Assembly: GCF_904848625.1 (NCBI RefSeq)
Contig: NZ_CAJHCP010000001.1
Coordinates: 558,001 to 622,000, forward strand
Reading direction: 5' to 3'
From: Paraburkholderia metrosideri
GTDB lineage: Bacteria > Pseudomonadota > Gammaproteobacteria > Burkholderiales > Burkholderiaceae
Length of the DNA stretch: 64,000 nucleotides
Shown piece by piece: positions 6,026 through 15,429 of the stretch. The notes under the pieces are model-generated. The model ran no database searches. It was given only the letters and a program-made list of their open reading frames with translations, and was not told where the DNA came from. Position numbers and translations under genes: made by a program. Position 1 is the stretch's first letter; every line of letters begins with the position of its first letter.

Positions 6026-8575
6026 ATGAAAATCATCGTTATCGGTCACGGGATGGTCGGCCACAAACTGGTCGAGAGCCTTGCGCAAGACGCCGCACAT
6101 GGTCTGGACATCACCGTGCTGTGCGAAGAATCGCGGCCGGCCTACGATCGCGTGCATCTGTCCGAATTCTTTGCGGGCAAGACCGCGGACGATCTTTCGC
6201 TGGTCGAGCCGGGCTTCTTCGAGCGCCAGAACGTGCTGCTGAAGCTGAACGCCAGGGCCGTCGCCATCGATCGCGATGCGCGCACCGTCACGGTGTCGAC
6301 CGGTGAAGTCCTGCCTTACGACAAGCTGGTGTTCGCGACCGGCTCTTATCCGTTCGTGCCGCCCGTAGCGGGACGTGAGCGCGCCGATTGCTTCGTCTAC
6401 CGAACCATTGACGACCTCGAAGCGATGCAGGAATGCGGCGCGCGTTCGACAACCGGCACGGTGGTCGGCGGCGGACTGCTCGGACTCGAATGCGCGAAGG
6501 CATTGCGCGACATGGGGTTACAGACCCACGTGGTGGAATTCGCCCCGCGTTTGATGGCCGTGCAGGTGGACGACGGCGGCGCTCGCGTGCTGCGCACGAA
6601 GATCGAAGAGCTCGGCGTGACGGTACATACGCAGAAGAACACCACCGCGATTGTCGACGGCGAAGCAGCGACGCACCGGATGCAATTCGCGGACGGCTCG
6701 CATCTCGACACCGACATGATCGTGTTTTCCGCCGGTATTCGGCCACGCGACGATCTCGCGCGCGAATGCGGACTGACGCTTGGCGCGCGCGGCGGCATCG
6801 TGATCGATAACGCATGCCGCACCAGCGACCCGCACATCTACGCAATCGGCGAGTGTGCACTGTGGAACGGCCAGTTGTTTGGTCTGGTCGCGCCGGGCTA
6901 TGAGATGGCGCGCGCGGTAGCGAAGCAATTGCTGGGCGACTCCGCGGAATTCGCGGGCGCCGACATGAGCACCAAACTGAAGCTGATGGGCGTCGACGTG
7001 GCGAGCATCGGCGACGCGCATGGCAACACGCCGGGCAGCCGCGCCTATCAGTTCAGCGACGAGCGCAAACAGGTGTACAAAAAGCTGGTGGTGTCGGAGT
7101 GCGGCAAGTATCTGCTCGGCGGCGTCATGGTGGGCGACGCGAGCGATTACGGCACGCTATTGCAGATGATGCTGAACCGCATCGAACTGCCGGCATCGCC
7201 GGAATTTCTGATCCTGCCGCAAGCGGACGGCAACGCAAAACCCGCGCTCGGCGTCGAGGCATTGCCGGCCGGCGCGCAAATCTGTTCGTGCAATAACGTG
7301 TCGAAAGGGGACTTGTGCGCCGCTGTATGCGCGGGCGCCACGGACATCGGTTCGCTTAAATGCGCAACCAGCGCGGGTACTTCGTGTGGCGGTTGCGTTC
7401 CGCTCGTCACGCAGGTAATGAAAGCGGAGTTGAAGAAGCAGGGTCTCGCGGTCAATAACCACGTGTGCGAGCACTTCGCCTATTCGCGCCAGGAGCTGTA
7501 TCACATTGTGAGGGTCGAAGGGATTCGCAGCTTCGGCGAATTGCTCGCCAAACACGGCCACGGGCTGGGCTGCGATATCTGCAAACCGGTCGCGGCAAGC
7601 ATCCTCGCATCGTGCTGGAACGAATTCGTGCTGAAGAAAGAGCACGCGTCGTTACAGGACACTAACGACTACTACCTCGCGAATATCCAGCGCGACGGCA
7701 CTTATTCGGTCGTGCCGCGCATGGCGGGCGGTGAGGTGACACCGGATGGTTTGATCGCGGTCGGCCAGGTCGCGAAGAAATACGGTCTCTATACCAAGAT
7801 TACCGGCGGTCAGCGAGTCGATCTGTTCGGCGCGCGTGTCGAACAATTGCCGCTCATCTGGGAAGAACTGATCGCAGCCGGCTTCGAATCAGGGCATGCG
7901 TATGGCAAATCGCTGCGCACGGTGAAGTCCTGCGTCGGCTCGACCTGGTGCCGTTATGGTGTCGGCGATTCAGTGGGCCTCGCGGTCGAGATCGAGAACC
8001 GCTACAAGGGTCTGCGCACACCGCACAAGATCAAGTTCGGCGTGTCCGGTTGCACGCGCGAATGTGCGGAAGCGCAGGGCAAGGACGTCGGCATTATCGC
8101 GACTGAAAAGGGTTGGAATCTCTACGTCTGCGGCAATGGCGGAATGAAGCCGCGTCATGCCGAACTGCTCGCGTCGGACCTCGATAAGGAAACGCTGGTT
8201 CGCTATATCGACCGCTTTCTGATGTTCTACGTGCGGACTGCCGACCGCCTGCAACGCACCAGCGTATGGCGCGACAACCTCGAAGGCGGTCTTGAATATC
8301 TGATCGACGTGGTCGTCAACGATCGGCTCGGCGTCGCCGCCGAACTCGAAGCGGACCTGCAGCACGTGGTCGACACATACGAATGCGAGTGGAAGAAGGC
8401 GGTCACCGATCCCGAAACACGCAAGCGCTTCCGTCATTTCGTCAACAGCGGCGAGTCCGATAGCAACGTCACCTTTGTTGAAGAACGCGGCCAGATTCGT
8501 CCCGCGACCCACGCAGAACGGCAAGCGAAGCAATCGGCGCTCGCATCGATTCCTGTCGTCGTTGAAATGGTCTGA
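6026..8575 (+). CDS. nirB: NADH/NADPH-dependent nitrite reductase, large subunit
   Basis: Reduces nitrite to ammonium in the cytosol, using NAD(P)H through FAD, an iron-sulfur centre and siroheme. The 849 residues show an FAD/NAD domain opening with IVIGHGMVGHK, then a BFD-type [2Fe-2S] site with Cys420, Cys422, Cys454 and Cys457. A second BFD-like segment ends near ICKPVAASILASC. The siroheme/[4Fe-4S] site has Cys636-x5-Cys642 and Cys676-x3-Cys680 (GCTRECAEAQ). The length is normal for NirB. nirD follows after 43 bases, then the nitrate reductase. Control by the sigma-54 promoter and attenuated leader is inferred from the upstream sequence. The ATG at 6026 follows TTTGAGGAC. Confidence 0.96.
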   Translation: MKIIVIGHGMVGHKLVESLAQDAAHGLDITVLCEESRPAYDRVHLSEFFAGKTADDLSLVEPGFFERQNVLLKLNARAVAIDRDARTVTVSTGEVLPYDKLVFATGSYPFVPPVAGRERADCFVYRTIDDLEAMQECGARSTTGTVVGGGLLGLECAKALRDMGLQTHVVEFAPRLMAVQVDDGGARVLRTKIEELGVTVHTQKNTTAIVDGEAATHRMQFADGSHLDTDMIVFSAGIRPRDDLARECGLTLGARGGIVIDNACRTSDPHIYAIGECALWNGQLFGLVAPGYEMARAVAKQLLGDSAEFAGADMSTKLKLMGVDVASIGDAHGNTPGSRAYQFSDERKQVYKKLVVSECGKYLLGGVMVGDASDYGTLLQMMLNRIELPASPEFLILPQADGNAKPALGVEALPAGAQICSCNNVSKGDLCAAVCAGATDIGSLKCATSAGTSCGGCVPLVTQVMKAELKKQGLAVNNHVCEHFAYSRQELYHIVRVEGIRSFGELLAKHGHGLGCDICKPVAASILASCWNEFVLKKEHASLQDTNDYYLANIQRDGTYSVVPRMAGGEVTPDGLIAVGQVAKKYGLYTKITGGQRVDLFGARVEQLPLIWEELIAAGFESGHAYGKSLRTVKSCVGSTWCRYGVGDSVGLAVEIENRYKGLRTPHKIKFGVSGCTRECAEAQGKDVGIIATEKGWNLYVCGNGGMKPRHAELLASDLDKETLVRYIDRFLMFYVRTADRLQRTSVWRDNLEGGLEYLIDVVVNDRLGVAAELEADLQHVVDTYECEWKKAVTDPETRKRFRHFVNSGESDSNVTFVEERGQIRPATHAERQAKQSALASIPVVVEMV

Positions 8576-8618
8576 GTCGTTTTCCTACCTATCTGCAGCA
8601 CTTATCTGGACTTCCGTG

Positions 8619-8972
8619 ATGAACAACGATCGTGTGCCACGCCCCTGGACAGCTATCTGCCGACTTGACGATATCGTTCCCAACACTGGCGTCTGCGCGC
8701 TGGTCAACGGCGAACAGCTGGCGATTTTCCACGTGAATCACGGTGATGCCACGCCGGCCGTTTATGCGATCGAAAACTTCGATCCAGGCTCACAAGCGGC
8801 GGTGCTGTCGCGCGGGCTGATTGGCAGCCTTGGCGAACGCATCGTGGTCGCGTCGCCGATCTACAAGCATCACTTCGATCTGCGCACCGGCGAGTGCGTC
8901 GAAACACCGTCGTATTCCGTCAGCGCGTTCGCTGCGCGAGTGGAAGACGGTCAGGTATGGGTCGCGGCGTGA
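8619..8972 (+). CDS. nirD: Nitrite reductase small subunit (Rieske-like fold)
   Basis: A 117-residue partner of NirB. It has the Rieske-fold pattern of NirD (VNGEQLAIFHVN, VYAIENFDPGSQA, VASPIYKHHFDLRTGECVE) but lacks the Cys-His pairs that would bind a [2Fe-2S] cluster, which is normal for NirD. The open frame extends upstream into nirB; I chose the ATG at 8619 because its product matches the family's N-terminus. It sits between nirB and the nitrate reductase fusion on the same strand. Confidence 0.93.
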   Translation: MNNDRVPRPWTAICRLDDIVPNTGVCALVNGEQLAIFHVNHGDATPAVYAIENFDPGSQAAVLSRGLIGSLGERIVVASPIYKHHFDLRTGECVETPSYSVSAFAARVEDGQVWVAA

Positions 8973-9014
8973 AGCGCTGATCGACAAAACTATTCTCCAA
9001 CGACATTGCCCGTT

Positions 9015-12000
9015 ATGTCCTCGTCAAGCGTAAAAACCGTGTGCCCCTACTGCGGCGTTGGCTGCGGCATGGTGCTGCACGTCGAGGGCGGCCAGGTCGT
9101 GAAGATCTCCGGCGACAAGGAACATCCGTCCAACTTCGGCAGGTTGTGCACGAAGGGGCAGTCCGCCCATGTCGCGCTGCGCAAGTCGGGGCGGCTCGAA
9201 GAGGCGTTCGTCCGCCATGCGCGTGACGCAGACCCCGCGCCGCTACCCATGGCGCAGGCAATCAGCACGACCGCCTCGCGCCTGCGCGGCATTCTCGATG
9301 AACACGGACCAGACGCGTTGTCGTTTTACGTGTCCGGCCAGATGTCGATCGAGGCGCAGTACCTGATCAACAAGCTCGCGAAGGGCTTTGTCGGCACGAA
9401 CAACATCGAGTCGAATTCGCGTCTGTGCATGGCGAGCGCGGGAAGCGGCTACAAGCTGTCGCTCGGCGCAGATGGGCCGCCTGGCTCGTATGAAGACTTC
9501 GATCATGCCGATCTTTTCTTCGTGATCGGCGCGAATATGGCCGACTGTCATCCGATTCTGTTTCTACGCATGATGGACCGCGTGAAAGCCGGGGCCAAAC
9601 TGATCGTCGTCGATCCGCGCCGTAACACGACCGCCGAGAAGGCCGATCTGTTCATGCAGATCAAACCCGGCACCGATCTCGCGTTGCTCAACGGTCTGCT
9701 GCACCTGCTGCACGAAAACTGCCAGACCGATGCCGCTTTTATCGCCGACGCGACCGAAGGCTGGGACGCGATGCCCGAGTTTCTGGCCGACTACACGCCC
9801 GACAATGTCGCACGCATCACCGGTCTCGCCGCCGACGATATTCGCAAGGCCGCGCAGATGATCGGCGCAGCCAAAGAGTGGATGAGTTGCTGGACCATGG
9901 GCCTGAATCAGAGCACGCACGGCACGTGGCACACCAACGCGATCTGCAATCTGCATCTGGCAACCGGCAAGATCTGTCGTCGCGGCAGCGGGCCGTTTTC
10001 GTTGACAGGCCAGCCGAACGCGATGGGTGGCCGCGAAATGGGCTACATGGGGCCGGGTTTGCCAGGACAGCGTTCAGTGCTGGTGGACGCCGACCGCGCG
10101 TTTATCGAAGACCTGTGGCGTATTCCGCGCGGGACTTTGAAGACGGGAGTCGGCAAAGGCACGATCGACATGTTCTCGCGAATGACCGCGGGCGAGATCA
10201 AGGCGTGCTGGATCATCTGCACGAATCCGGTGGCAAGCGTAGCGAATCGTCAGAACGCGATCGACGGTTTGCGCGCGGCCGAACTCGTCATTGCACAGGA
10301 CGCATTTCTCGACACCGAGACCAATCGCTACGCCGATGTGCTCCTGCCCGGCGCTTTGTGGGCCGAAGCGGAAGGCGTGATGATCAACTCAGAGCGCAAT
10401 CTCACGCTGATGCAAAAGGGCATCGAGCCACCAGGTGCTGCATTGCCGGACTGGCAGATCATTGCGCGTGTCGCGTGTGAAATGGGTTTCGCCGCTGCAT
10501 TTACCTATGCGAGCGCCGACGAAGTTTTTGCCGAAATCACCGGTACGTCGAATCCGAAAACCGGTTATGACCTGCGCGGCGCAAGTCATCGCAGGCTGAA
10601 GGACACGCCGTTGCAATGGCCGCTTTCAGCCACCGATTCAACCGATCGCAATCCGATTCGCTATCTCAACGACGGTGTGAGTCAGACGCTCAACGAACTG
10701 CCCGACGGCTGCCGCCCGCGACTCGTGTTTCCGACTGCCAGCGGCAAGGCAATGTTTTTCGCCCGCGTCTATGCGCCGCCCGCCGAATTGCCTGACCGCG
10801 AATATCCGATCGTGCTGAACACGGGCCGATTGCAGCATCAATGGCACACGATGACAAAGACCGGCAAGGTCGCCATGCTCAACAAGCTGAACCCGGGACC
10901 GTTCGTCGAGATTCATCCCGAAGATGCCGCAGCACTTGGCATCAACGCAAAGACGCCAGTCGAAATCCGCTCGCGCCGAGGCCGTGCGGTGTTGCCCGCG
11001 GTCATCACCGAACGCGTGAGCGCGGGCAACTGCTTTGCACCGATGCACTGGAACGACGTATTCGGCGACGACCTGTGCATCAACGCGGTAACGAGCGATG
11101 CGATCGACCCGGTCTCGCAGCAACCTGAACTGAAGTTCTGCGCAGTCGCGCTGACTGCGGTCACGGTCGACACGATTGAGCCGGCTTCGAGCAGTGACGA
11201 CGAGTTGCGAATGGATGCTGCTGTCGCCGTTGCTGCCGACCCGGTACAAACGAGCGCTGGCATGGCTAGCATTGAGGATCAGGTTATGCCACGTATTGAA
11301 GCACTGAACAATCTTCTGCAACTGCCGCAGGTACCGGTGCCGTCGTTCAGCGAAACGGAGAAAGCGTATCTGGCCGGATTCGTTAGCGCACTGCAATCGG
11401 CGCAAGCGCAAGGGCTCGACGGCGTGCCGGTTTTGCCCGCAAGCGCGCCATTCGATGCGAACCATCGCCTGTACGTGGATGGTCTGCTGGCCGGTCTTTA
11501 CAGCCGGAGCGGGGCCGCCGGTATCGCGACGCCTGCGGCATTGCCGGCTGCGACTGTGGCGTCGGAAGCGGCAGCGGCATCCGGCGTACGTATCGTTCGC
11601 GCGCGACCGAAAGTGACGTTACTGTGGGCCTCGCAAACCGGCAACACGGAGTCGCTCACCGAACGTTACGCCACGCGCCTGATGGAATCGGGCTTTGAAA
11701 TCCGCACGTCGTGCATGGACGACTATCAGGCAGCGTCGCTGGCAAAAGCGCAATACGTGCTGCTGATGACGAGTACTTTCGGTGACGGCGATCCGCCCGA
11801 CAACGCGCAAAGTCTGTGGACGCAATTGAGCGCCGACGACGCACCGCGTCTCGATGGCGTGCGCTTTGCGGTACTCGCACTGGGCGACCGCAACTACGAT
11901 CAGTTCTGTGGTCACGGACGCCGTCTCGACGAGCGGCTCGCTACGCAAGGCGCACTGCGTTTGATGGATCGCGTCGATTGCGACGGTGAATATCAGCAGA

Positions 12001-13226
12001 GCGCAGACGGGTGGCTCGAACGCATCATCGTGCGGATCAATGAAGAGGATGCCGCGCTGCATGCGGTGCCGGCAGGCGGAATGATCAATGCGGTCGTGCC
12101 CGGTGCCGTGCCGACCAAAACGCGGCCGGCCGCGTCGCGCGTCGTCAGCAATCTGCGCCTGAACCGGCACGGCGCAGCGAAGGACACGCGCTATGTTTCG
12201 CTGAATACACGCGACGCCGGCCTCGAATACGAAGCGGGCGACGCACTGGGCGTATGGCCGGTCAATTGTCCCGAACTGGTCGGTGAGTTGATCAGCCTGA
12301 GCGGCGCAACTGCGGACGCTCCGGTACACGTTCCAGGTGCCGGCGAAATGCGTCTGGCCGATGCCCTCAGCACCCACTACGAAATCGCGCGGCCCGGTAC
12401 GGACGCACTCGCGCTGATCGCGGCACGCAGCAGCAATGGCGCATTGCGCGATCTGCTGACAGCAGAGCGCAAAGCCGATCTCAAGCAATGGCTATGGGGT
12501 CAGCAACTCGCCGATGTATTGCACGAATTTCCCGTCAACCTCACCGCGATCGAATTGACCGGCATGCTCAAGCGATTGCAACCGCGTCTTTATTCGATCG
12601 CGTCGAGTCCGAAAGCGCATCCCGGTGAAGTTCATCTGACGGTTTCCGCGGTGCGCTACAGCAACGGCCGCCGCCATCGGAAAGGGGTGTCGTCGACTTT
12701 TCTCGCCGACCGTGCAAGCGATATCGACGTACCGGTCTTCGTGCAGAAGTCCGCTCATTTCCGTCCGCCTCATCACGCCGGCACGCCGATGATCATGGTC
12801 GGTCCCGGCACGGGCATCGCACCGTTTCGCGGCTTCCTGCACGAGCGTCGTGCACGCGGCGATCAGGGCCGCAACTGGTTGTTCTTCGGCGAACAACATG
12901 CCGCCACCGATTACTACTATCGCGACGAACTCGAAGCCATGCGCGACAGCGGTGTGTTGACCCGGCTCGATGTCGCGTTCTCACGCGACCAGGCCGACAA
13001 GATCTACGTGCAGGACCGCATGCGTGAGCAGGGTGCGCAACTCTGGGCATGGCTCGAAGAGGGCGCGCATTTCTATGTATGCGGCGACGCGAACCGGATG
13101 GCACGGGATGTCGACCTGGCGCTCAAGGAAATCGTCGCAACACATGGCGGCATGAGCGACGACAAAGCGCTCGACTACGTGAGCCGCCTTTCGCGAGAAA
13201 AGCGCTACGCCCGCGACGTTTATTGA
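9015..13226 (+). CDS. Assimilatory nitrate reductase fused to a CysJ-like flavoprotein reductase
   Basis: A single 1403-residue chain that probably reduces nitrate to nitrite with NADPH and needs no separate electron-transfer subunit. The N-terminal part (about 1-720) is a NasA/NarB-type molybdopterin reductase. It has a [4Fe-4S] site at Cys10-x2-Cys13-x3-Cys17-x27-Cys45 and the likely molybdenum ligand Cys138 in NSRLCMAS. After a low-complexity linker come a flavodoxin domain (ASQTGNTES near residue 872), an FAD domain (from about 1037, RLYSIASS near 1190) and an NADPH domain (GPGTGIAPFRGF near 1263), ending in the CysJ-like tail RYARDVY. A TTG at 9006 is an alternative start. It is third in the nirBD operon. 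Confidence 0.93.
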   Translation: MSSSSVKTVCPYCGVGCGMVLHVEGGQVVKISGDKEHPSNFGRLCTKGQSAHVALRKSGRLEEAFVRHARDADPAPLPMAQAISTTASRLRGILDEHGPDALSFYVSGQMSIEAQYLINKLAKGFVGTNNIESNSRLCMASAGSGYKLSLGADGPPGSYEDFDHADLFFVIGANMADCHPILFLRMMDRVKAGAKLIVVDPRRNTTAEKADLFMQIKPGTDLALLNGLLHLLHENCQTDAAFIADATEGWDAMPEFLADYTPDNVARITGLAADDIRKAAQMIGAAKEWMSCWTMGLNQSTHGTWHTNAICNLHLATGKICRRGSGPFSLTGQPNAMGGREMGYMGPGLPGQRSVLVDADRAFIEDLWRIPRGTLKTGVGKGTIDMFSRMTAGEIKACWIICTNPVASVANRQNAIDGLRAAELVIAQDAFLDTETNRYADVLLPGALWAEAEGVMINSERNLTLMQKGIEPPGAALPDWQIIARVACEMGFAAAFTYASADEVFAEITGTSNPKTGYDLRGASHRRLKDTPLQWPLSATDSTDRNPIRYLNDGVSQTLNELPDGCRPRLVFPTASGKAMFFARVYAPPAELPDREYPIVLNTGRLQHQWHTMTKTGKVAMLNKLNPGPFVEIHPEDAAALGINAKTPVEIRSRRGRAVLPAVITERVSAGNCFAPMHWNDVFGDDLCINAVTSDAIDPVSQQPELKFCAVALTAVTVDTIEPASSSDDELRMDAAVAVAADPVQTSAGMASIEDQVMPRIEALNNLLQLPQVPVPSFSETEKAYLAGFVSALQSAQAQGLDGVPVLPASAPFDANHRLYVDGLLAGLYSRSGAAGIATPAALPAATVASEAAAASGVRIVRARPKVTLLWASQTGNTESLTERYATRLMESGFEIRTSCMDDYQAASLAKAQYVLLMTSTFGDGDPPDNAQSLWTQLSADDAPRLDGVRFAVLALGDRNYDQFCGHGRRLDERLATQGALRLMDRVDCDGEYQQSADGWLERIIVRINEEDAALHAVPAGGMINAVVPGAVPTKTRPAASRVVSNLRLNRHGAAKDTRYVSLNTRDAGLEYEAGDALGVWPVNCPELVGELISLSGATADAPVHVPGAGEMRLADALSTHYEIARPGTDALALIAARSSNGALRDLLTAERKADLKQWLWGQQLADVLHEFPVNLTAIELTGMLKRLQPRLYSIASSPKAHPGEVHLTVSAVRYSNGRRHRKGVSSTFLADRASDIDVPVFVQKSAHFRPPHHAGTPMIMVGPGTGIAPFRGFLHERRARGDQGRNWLFFGEQHAATDYYYRDELEAMRDSGVLTRLDVAFSRDQADKIYVQDRMREQGAQLWAWLEEGAHFYVCGDANRMARDVDLALKEIVATHGGMSDDKALDYVSRLSREKRYARDVY

Positions 13227-13327
13227 TCGCGAAAGCCGCTTTGAAACGGCGGTTCAAAACGCGGTAGCCAGCGTGTCGAAGAGCATGCGGTCGAGTCTGA
13301 AAACAGCTTCAAAAAGGCGGACCCGGA

Positions 13328-13343
13328 TGGCATGGAGGTTGCA
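13328..13343 (+). promoter_or_regulatory. Sigma-54 promoter of the nitrate transporter gene
   Basis: TGGCAT-GGAGG-TTGCA keeps the GG-N10-GC spacing, with one change from TGGCAC. Predicted +1 is near 13354, about 86 bases before the transporter ATG. An 8-bp inverted repeat (GCATGTCA 13341-13348, TGACATGC 13370-13377) overlaps its -12 end. No leader terminator is seen here, unlike in front of nirB and cobA. Confidence 0.66.
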
Positions 13344-13439
13344 TGTCAAGGCCGGTATTTTCAATCACGTGACATGCCGGTGCATCGCGTTCATCGCCAC
13401 TGCCGGACAGTCGAAAAATCAGTTTTGTGAGGATGTCTG

Positions 13440-14807
13440 ATGAAAAACGTAATGGCCTCCCTGAAGAGCGGGGACTGGCGCGCACTGGTCGCGTGCTTCC
13501 TCTATTTCGATACCGGCTTTACCGTGTGGGTGCTGTATGGACCTCTCGCGCCGTTCATCAGCAAGAGCATTGCGATGACACCCGCGCAACAAGGTTTGCT
13601 GGTCGCGGTGCCGGTCCTGTCGGCGGCGATTCTGCGCGTGACGCTCGGCAACCTCTATCAGTCGGCGCATGGCAAACGCATTGCGTTAATGGGCGTGTTG
13701 TTGTCGGCGGTGCCGACCATCGTGCTGCCCGCGATGCACTCAGTGCCGTCATACAACATGCTGCTGGTACTCGGCGTGTTCCTGGGGGTAGGCGGTGCGA
13801 GCTTCGCGGTCGCGTTGCCGATGGCGGGCAGCAACTATCCAGCGAAGGTTCAGGGCCTCGTGCTGGGCCTCGCTGCCGCCGGCAATATCGGCGCGGTGCT
13901 CGACGGTTTCCTGTTCCCGCAACTGGCCACGCATTATGGCTGGCAGATGGCTGCTGGCGGCGCCTTGCCGTTGCTCGCGATTGCTGCGATCACGCTGTAC
14001 TTCTGGGCCAACGATGCGGGTATCAAATCGGGTAGCGTGTTGCGCGCATTCGGCAGCTTCGCGGTGACGCTGGTCGGCTTGATCGTGCTCGTGCTGCTGG
14101 TCGAAGCAGGCTTGTTCGGTTCCGGAAAAACCGGCGTGCTGCTGTTGCCGGTGATCGGCGCACTGCTGGCGATTGCCGTGTTGCCGAAGCGCTATCGGTC
14201 GGTGCTCGGCGAACGCGATACGTGGGCAATCATGCTGGTGTACAGCATTACTTTTGGCGGCTTTGTCGGCATGTCGTCGTATGTGGCGTTGCTGCTGACC
14301 AACCTGTATCAACTGTCGAAGATCGATGCGGGGCTCTTCATGGCCTTGCTCGCCGCGACCGGCGCGATGGTGCGGCCGCTCGGCGGTCTGATCGCCGACA
14401 AGGTCTCCGGCGTGCGCGCATTGACCTTCCTGCTCGCGATCATTTCGCTATGCGACTTCGTATTCGCCGCGGCGATGCCGTCGATGGCGGGCGGTATCGC
14501 GCTGCTGTTGTGCATGTACGTGGCGTTTGGCCTCGGCAATGGCGCAACCTTCCAGTTGGTGCCGCATCGTTGGGCGGGTCGCACCGGCTTGATGTCGGGC
14601 ATCGTCGGCGCAGCGGGCGGCATCGGCGGGTTTTATTTGCCGGTCGTGATGGGTATCGCGAAGGAAAGCACCGGCAGTTATCAGATGGGCTTCGCGACGT
14701 TCGGCGCACTGGCCGCATGCGCGTTTGTGGCGATCGTCGCGCTGCGCCGTCCGTGGATGGCGTGGTCGATGCACACGGGCGTGGTGCATGCGCATGCTAC
14801 GGAGTGA
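13440..14807 (+). CDS. narK: Nitrate/nitrite MFS transporter (NarK/NasA family)
   Basis: A 455-residue inner-membrane protein with about 12 hydrophobic segments. The nitrate-porter signatures are visible as glycine-rich helices: GLAAAGNIGAVLDGFLFP in the N half and GIVGAAGGIGGFYLPVVMG in the C half. It imports nitrate, and perhaps exports nitrite, for the assimilatory enzymes encoded just upstream. A 213-bp gap and its own sigma-54 promoter suggest separate transcription from nirBD, although read-through cannot be excluded. GTGAGGA lies before the ATG. Confidence 0.92.
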   Translation: MKNVMASLKSGDWRALVACFLYFDTGFTVWVLYGPLAPFISKSIAMTPAQQGLLVAVPVLSAAILRVTLGNLYQSAHGKRIALMGVLLSAVPTIVLPAMHSVPSYNMLLVLGVFLGVGGASFAVALPMAGSNYPAKVQGLVLGLAAAGNIGAVLDGFLFPQLATHYGWQMAAGGALPLLAIAAITLYFWANDAGIKSGSVLRAFGSFAVTLVGLIVLVLLVEAGLFGSGKTGVLLLPVIGALLAIAVLPKRYRSVLGERDTWAIMLVYSITFGGFVGMSSYVALLLTNLYQLSKIDAGLFMALLAATGAMVRPLGGLIADKVSGVRALTFLLAIISLCDFVFAAAMPSMAGGIALLLCMYVAFGLGNGATFQLVPHRWAGRTGLMSGIVGAAGGIGGFYLPVVMGIAKESTGSYQMGFATFGALAACAFVAIVALRRPWMAWSMHTGVVHAHATE

Positions 14808-14904
14808 GACGTTGACACGTGTGACGGGTGCGTGATTTGCGCCGCTAGTCCTGTGGCGCGAGCCGGAACGGCCACAAGGGCTCGCGGCGCACACTCGAAG
14901 ATCA

Positions 14905-14928
14905 ATATGCAGTCAATTCCTTGCATAT
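14905..14928. promoter_or_regulatory. Distal operator of the SRPBCC/ArsR operon
   Basis: ATATGCA (14905-14911) and TGCATAT (14922-14928) form a perfect 7-bp inverted repeat with a 10-bp spacer that begins GTCA. The same arms, spacer length and GTCA recur 41 bp downstream. The likely ligand is the ArsR protein encoded in the operon. Confidence 0.75.
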
Positions 14929-14945
14929 CGGCAGTCGCTCTCCTA

Positions 14946-14969
14946 ATATGCAGTCAGGAGGCTGCATAT
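14946..14969. promoter_or_regulatory. Proximal operator covering the ribosome site and start codon
   Basis: A second ATATGCA-N10-TGCATAT dyad, centred 41 bp (about four helical turns) from the first. It contains the Shine-Dalgarno AGGAGG at 14956-14961 and runs two bases into the ATG at 14968, so binding here would block transcription through the start. In RNA, the arms could also sequester the ribosome site. Confidence 0.77.
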
Positions 14970-15429
14970 GACCACATCGACCGATCGGATTGAAAAGCAG
15001 ATTCTGTTGAAAGCGCCACGCGCCAGAGTGTGGCGCGCGCTGTCCAATGCCGAGGAATTCGGCACGTGGTTCGGCGTGAATTTCACCGGCAAGCAGTTCG
15101 TCGCGGGGCAGCCGGTACAGGGCACGCTCACGTATTCCGGATATGAACATATCGTCGTATCCGTCGCTATCGAACGGGTCGAGCCGGAACATCACCTGTC
15201 GTGGCGCTGGCATCCGGCCGCGATCGATCCATCGTATGACTACGCGTCGGAGCCGACCACGCTGGTCGTGTTCGAACTGACCGAGGTCGACTCAGGCACG
15301 TTGCTGCGAGTCGTCGAGTCGGGCTTCGACCGCATTCCCGCTTCACGCCGTGAAGACGCGTTCCGGATGAATAACGGCGGCTGGGACCATCAGATCGTCA
15401 ACATCGAAAAGCATGTCGCCAACGGTTAA
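14968..15429 (+). CDS. SRPBCC/AHSA1-like protein
   Basis: A 153-residue protein of the AHSA1/START-like (SRPBCC) fold. It has the family opening IEKQILLKAPRARVWRALSN, then EFGTWFGVNFTG, and a C-terminal helix with GGWDHQIVNIEKHV. Such proteins bind hydrophobic ligands in a helix-grip cavity. The ligand is unknown. Its gene overlaps the ArsR gene by 17 bp, a common pairing in proteobacteria in which the regulator controls the pair. Confidence 0.88.
   Translation: MTTSTDRIEKQILLKAPRARVWRALSNAEEFGTWFGVNFTGKQFVAGQPVQGTLTYSGYEHIVVSVAIERVEPEHHLSWRWHPAAIDPSYDYASEPTTLVVFELTEVDSGTLLRVVESGFDRIPASRREDAFRMNNGGWDHQIVNIEKHVANG

Noticed and set aside
13341..13377. GCATGTCA/TGACATGC as a leader terminator before the transporter
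   Set aside because: The arms are 21 bases apart with no T-run, and one arm overlaps the -12 promoter element.
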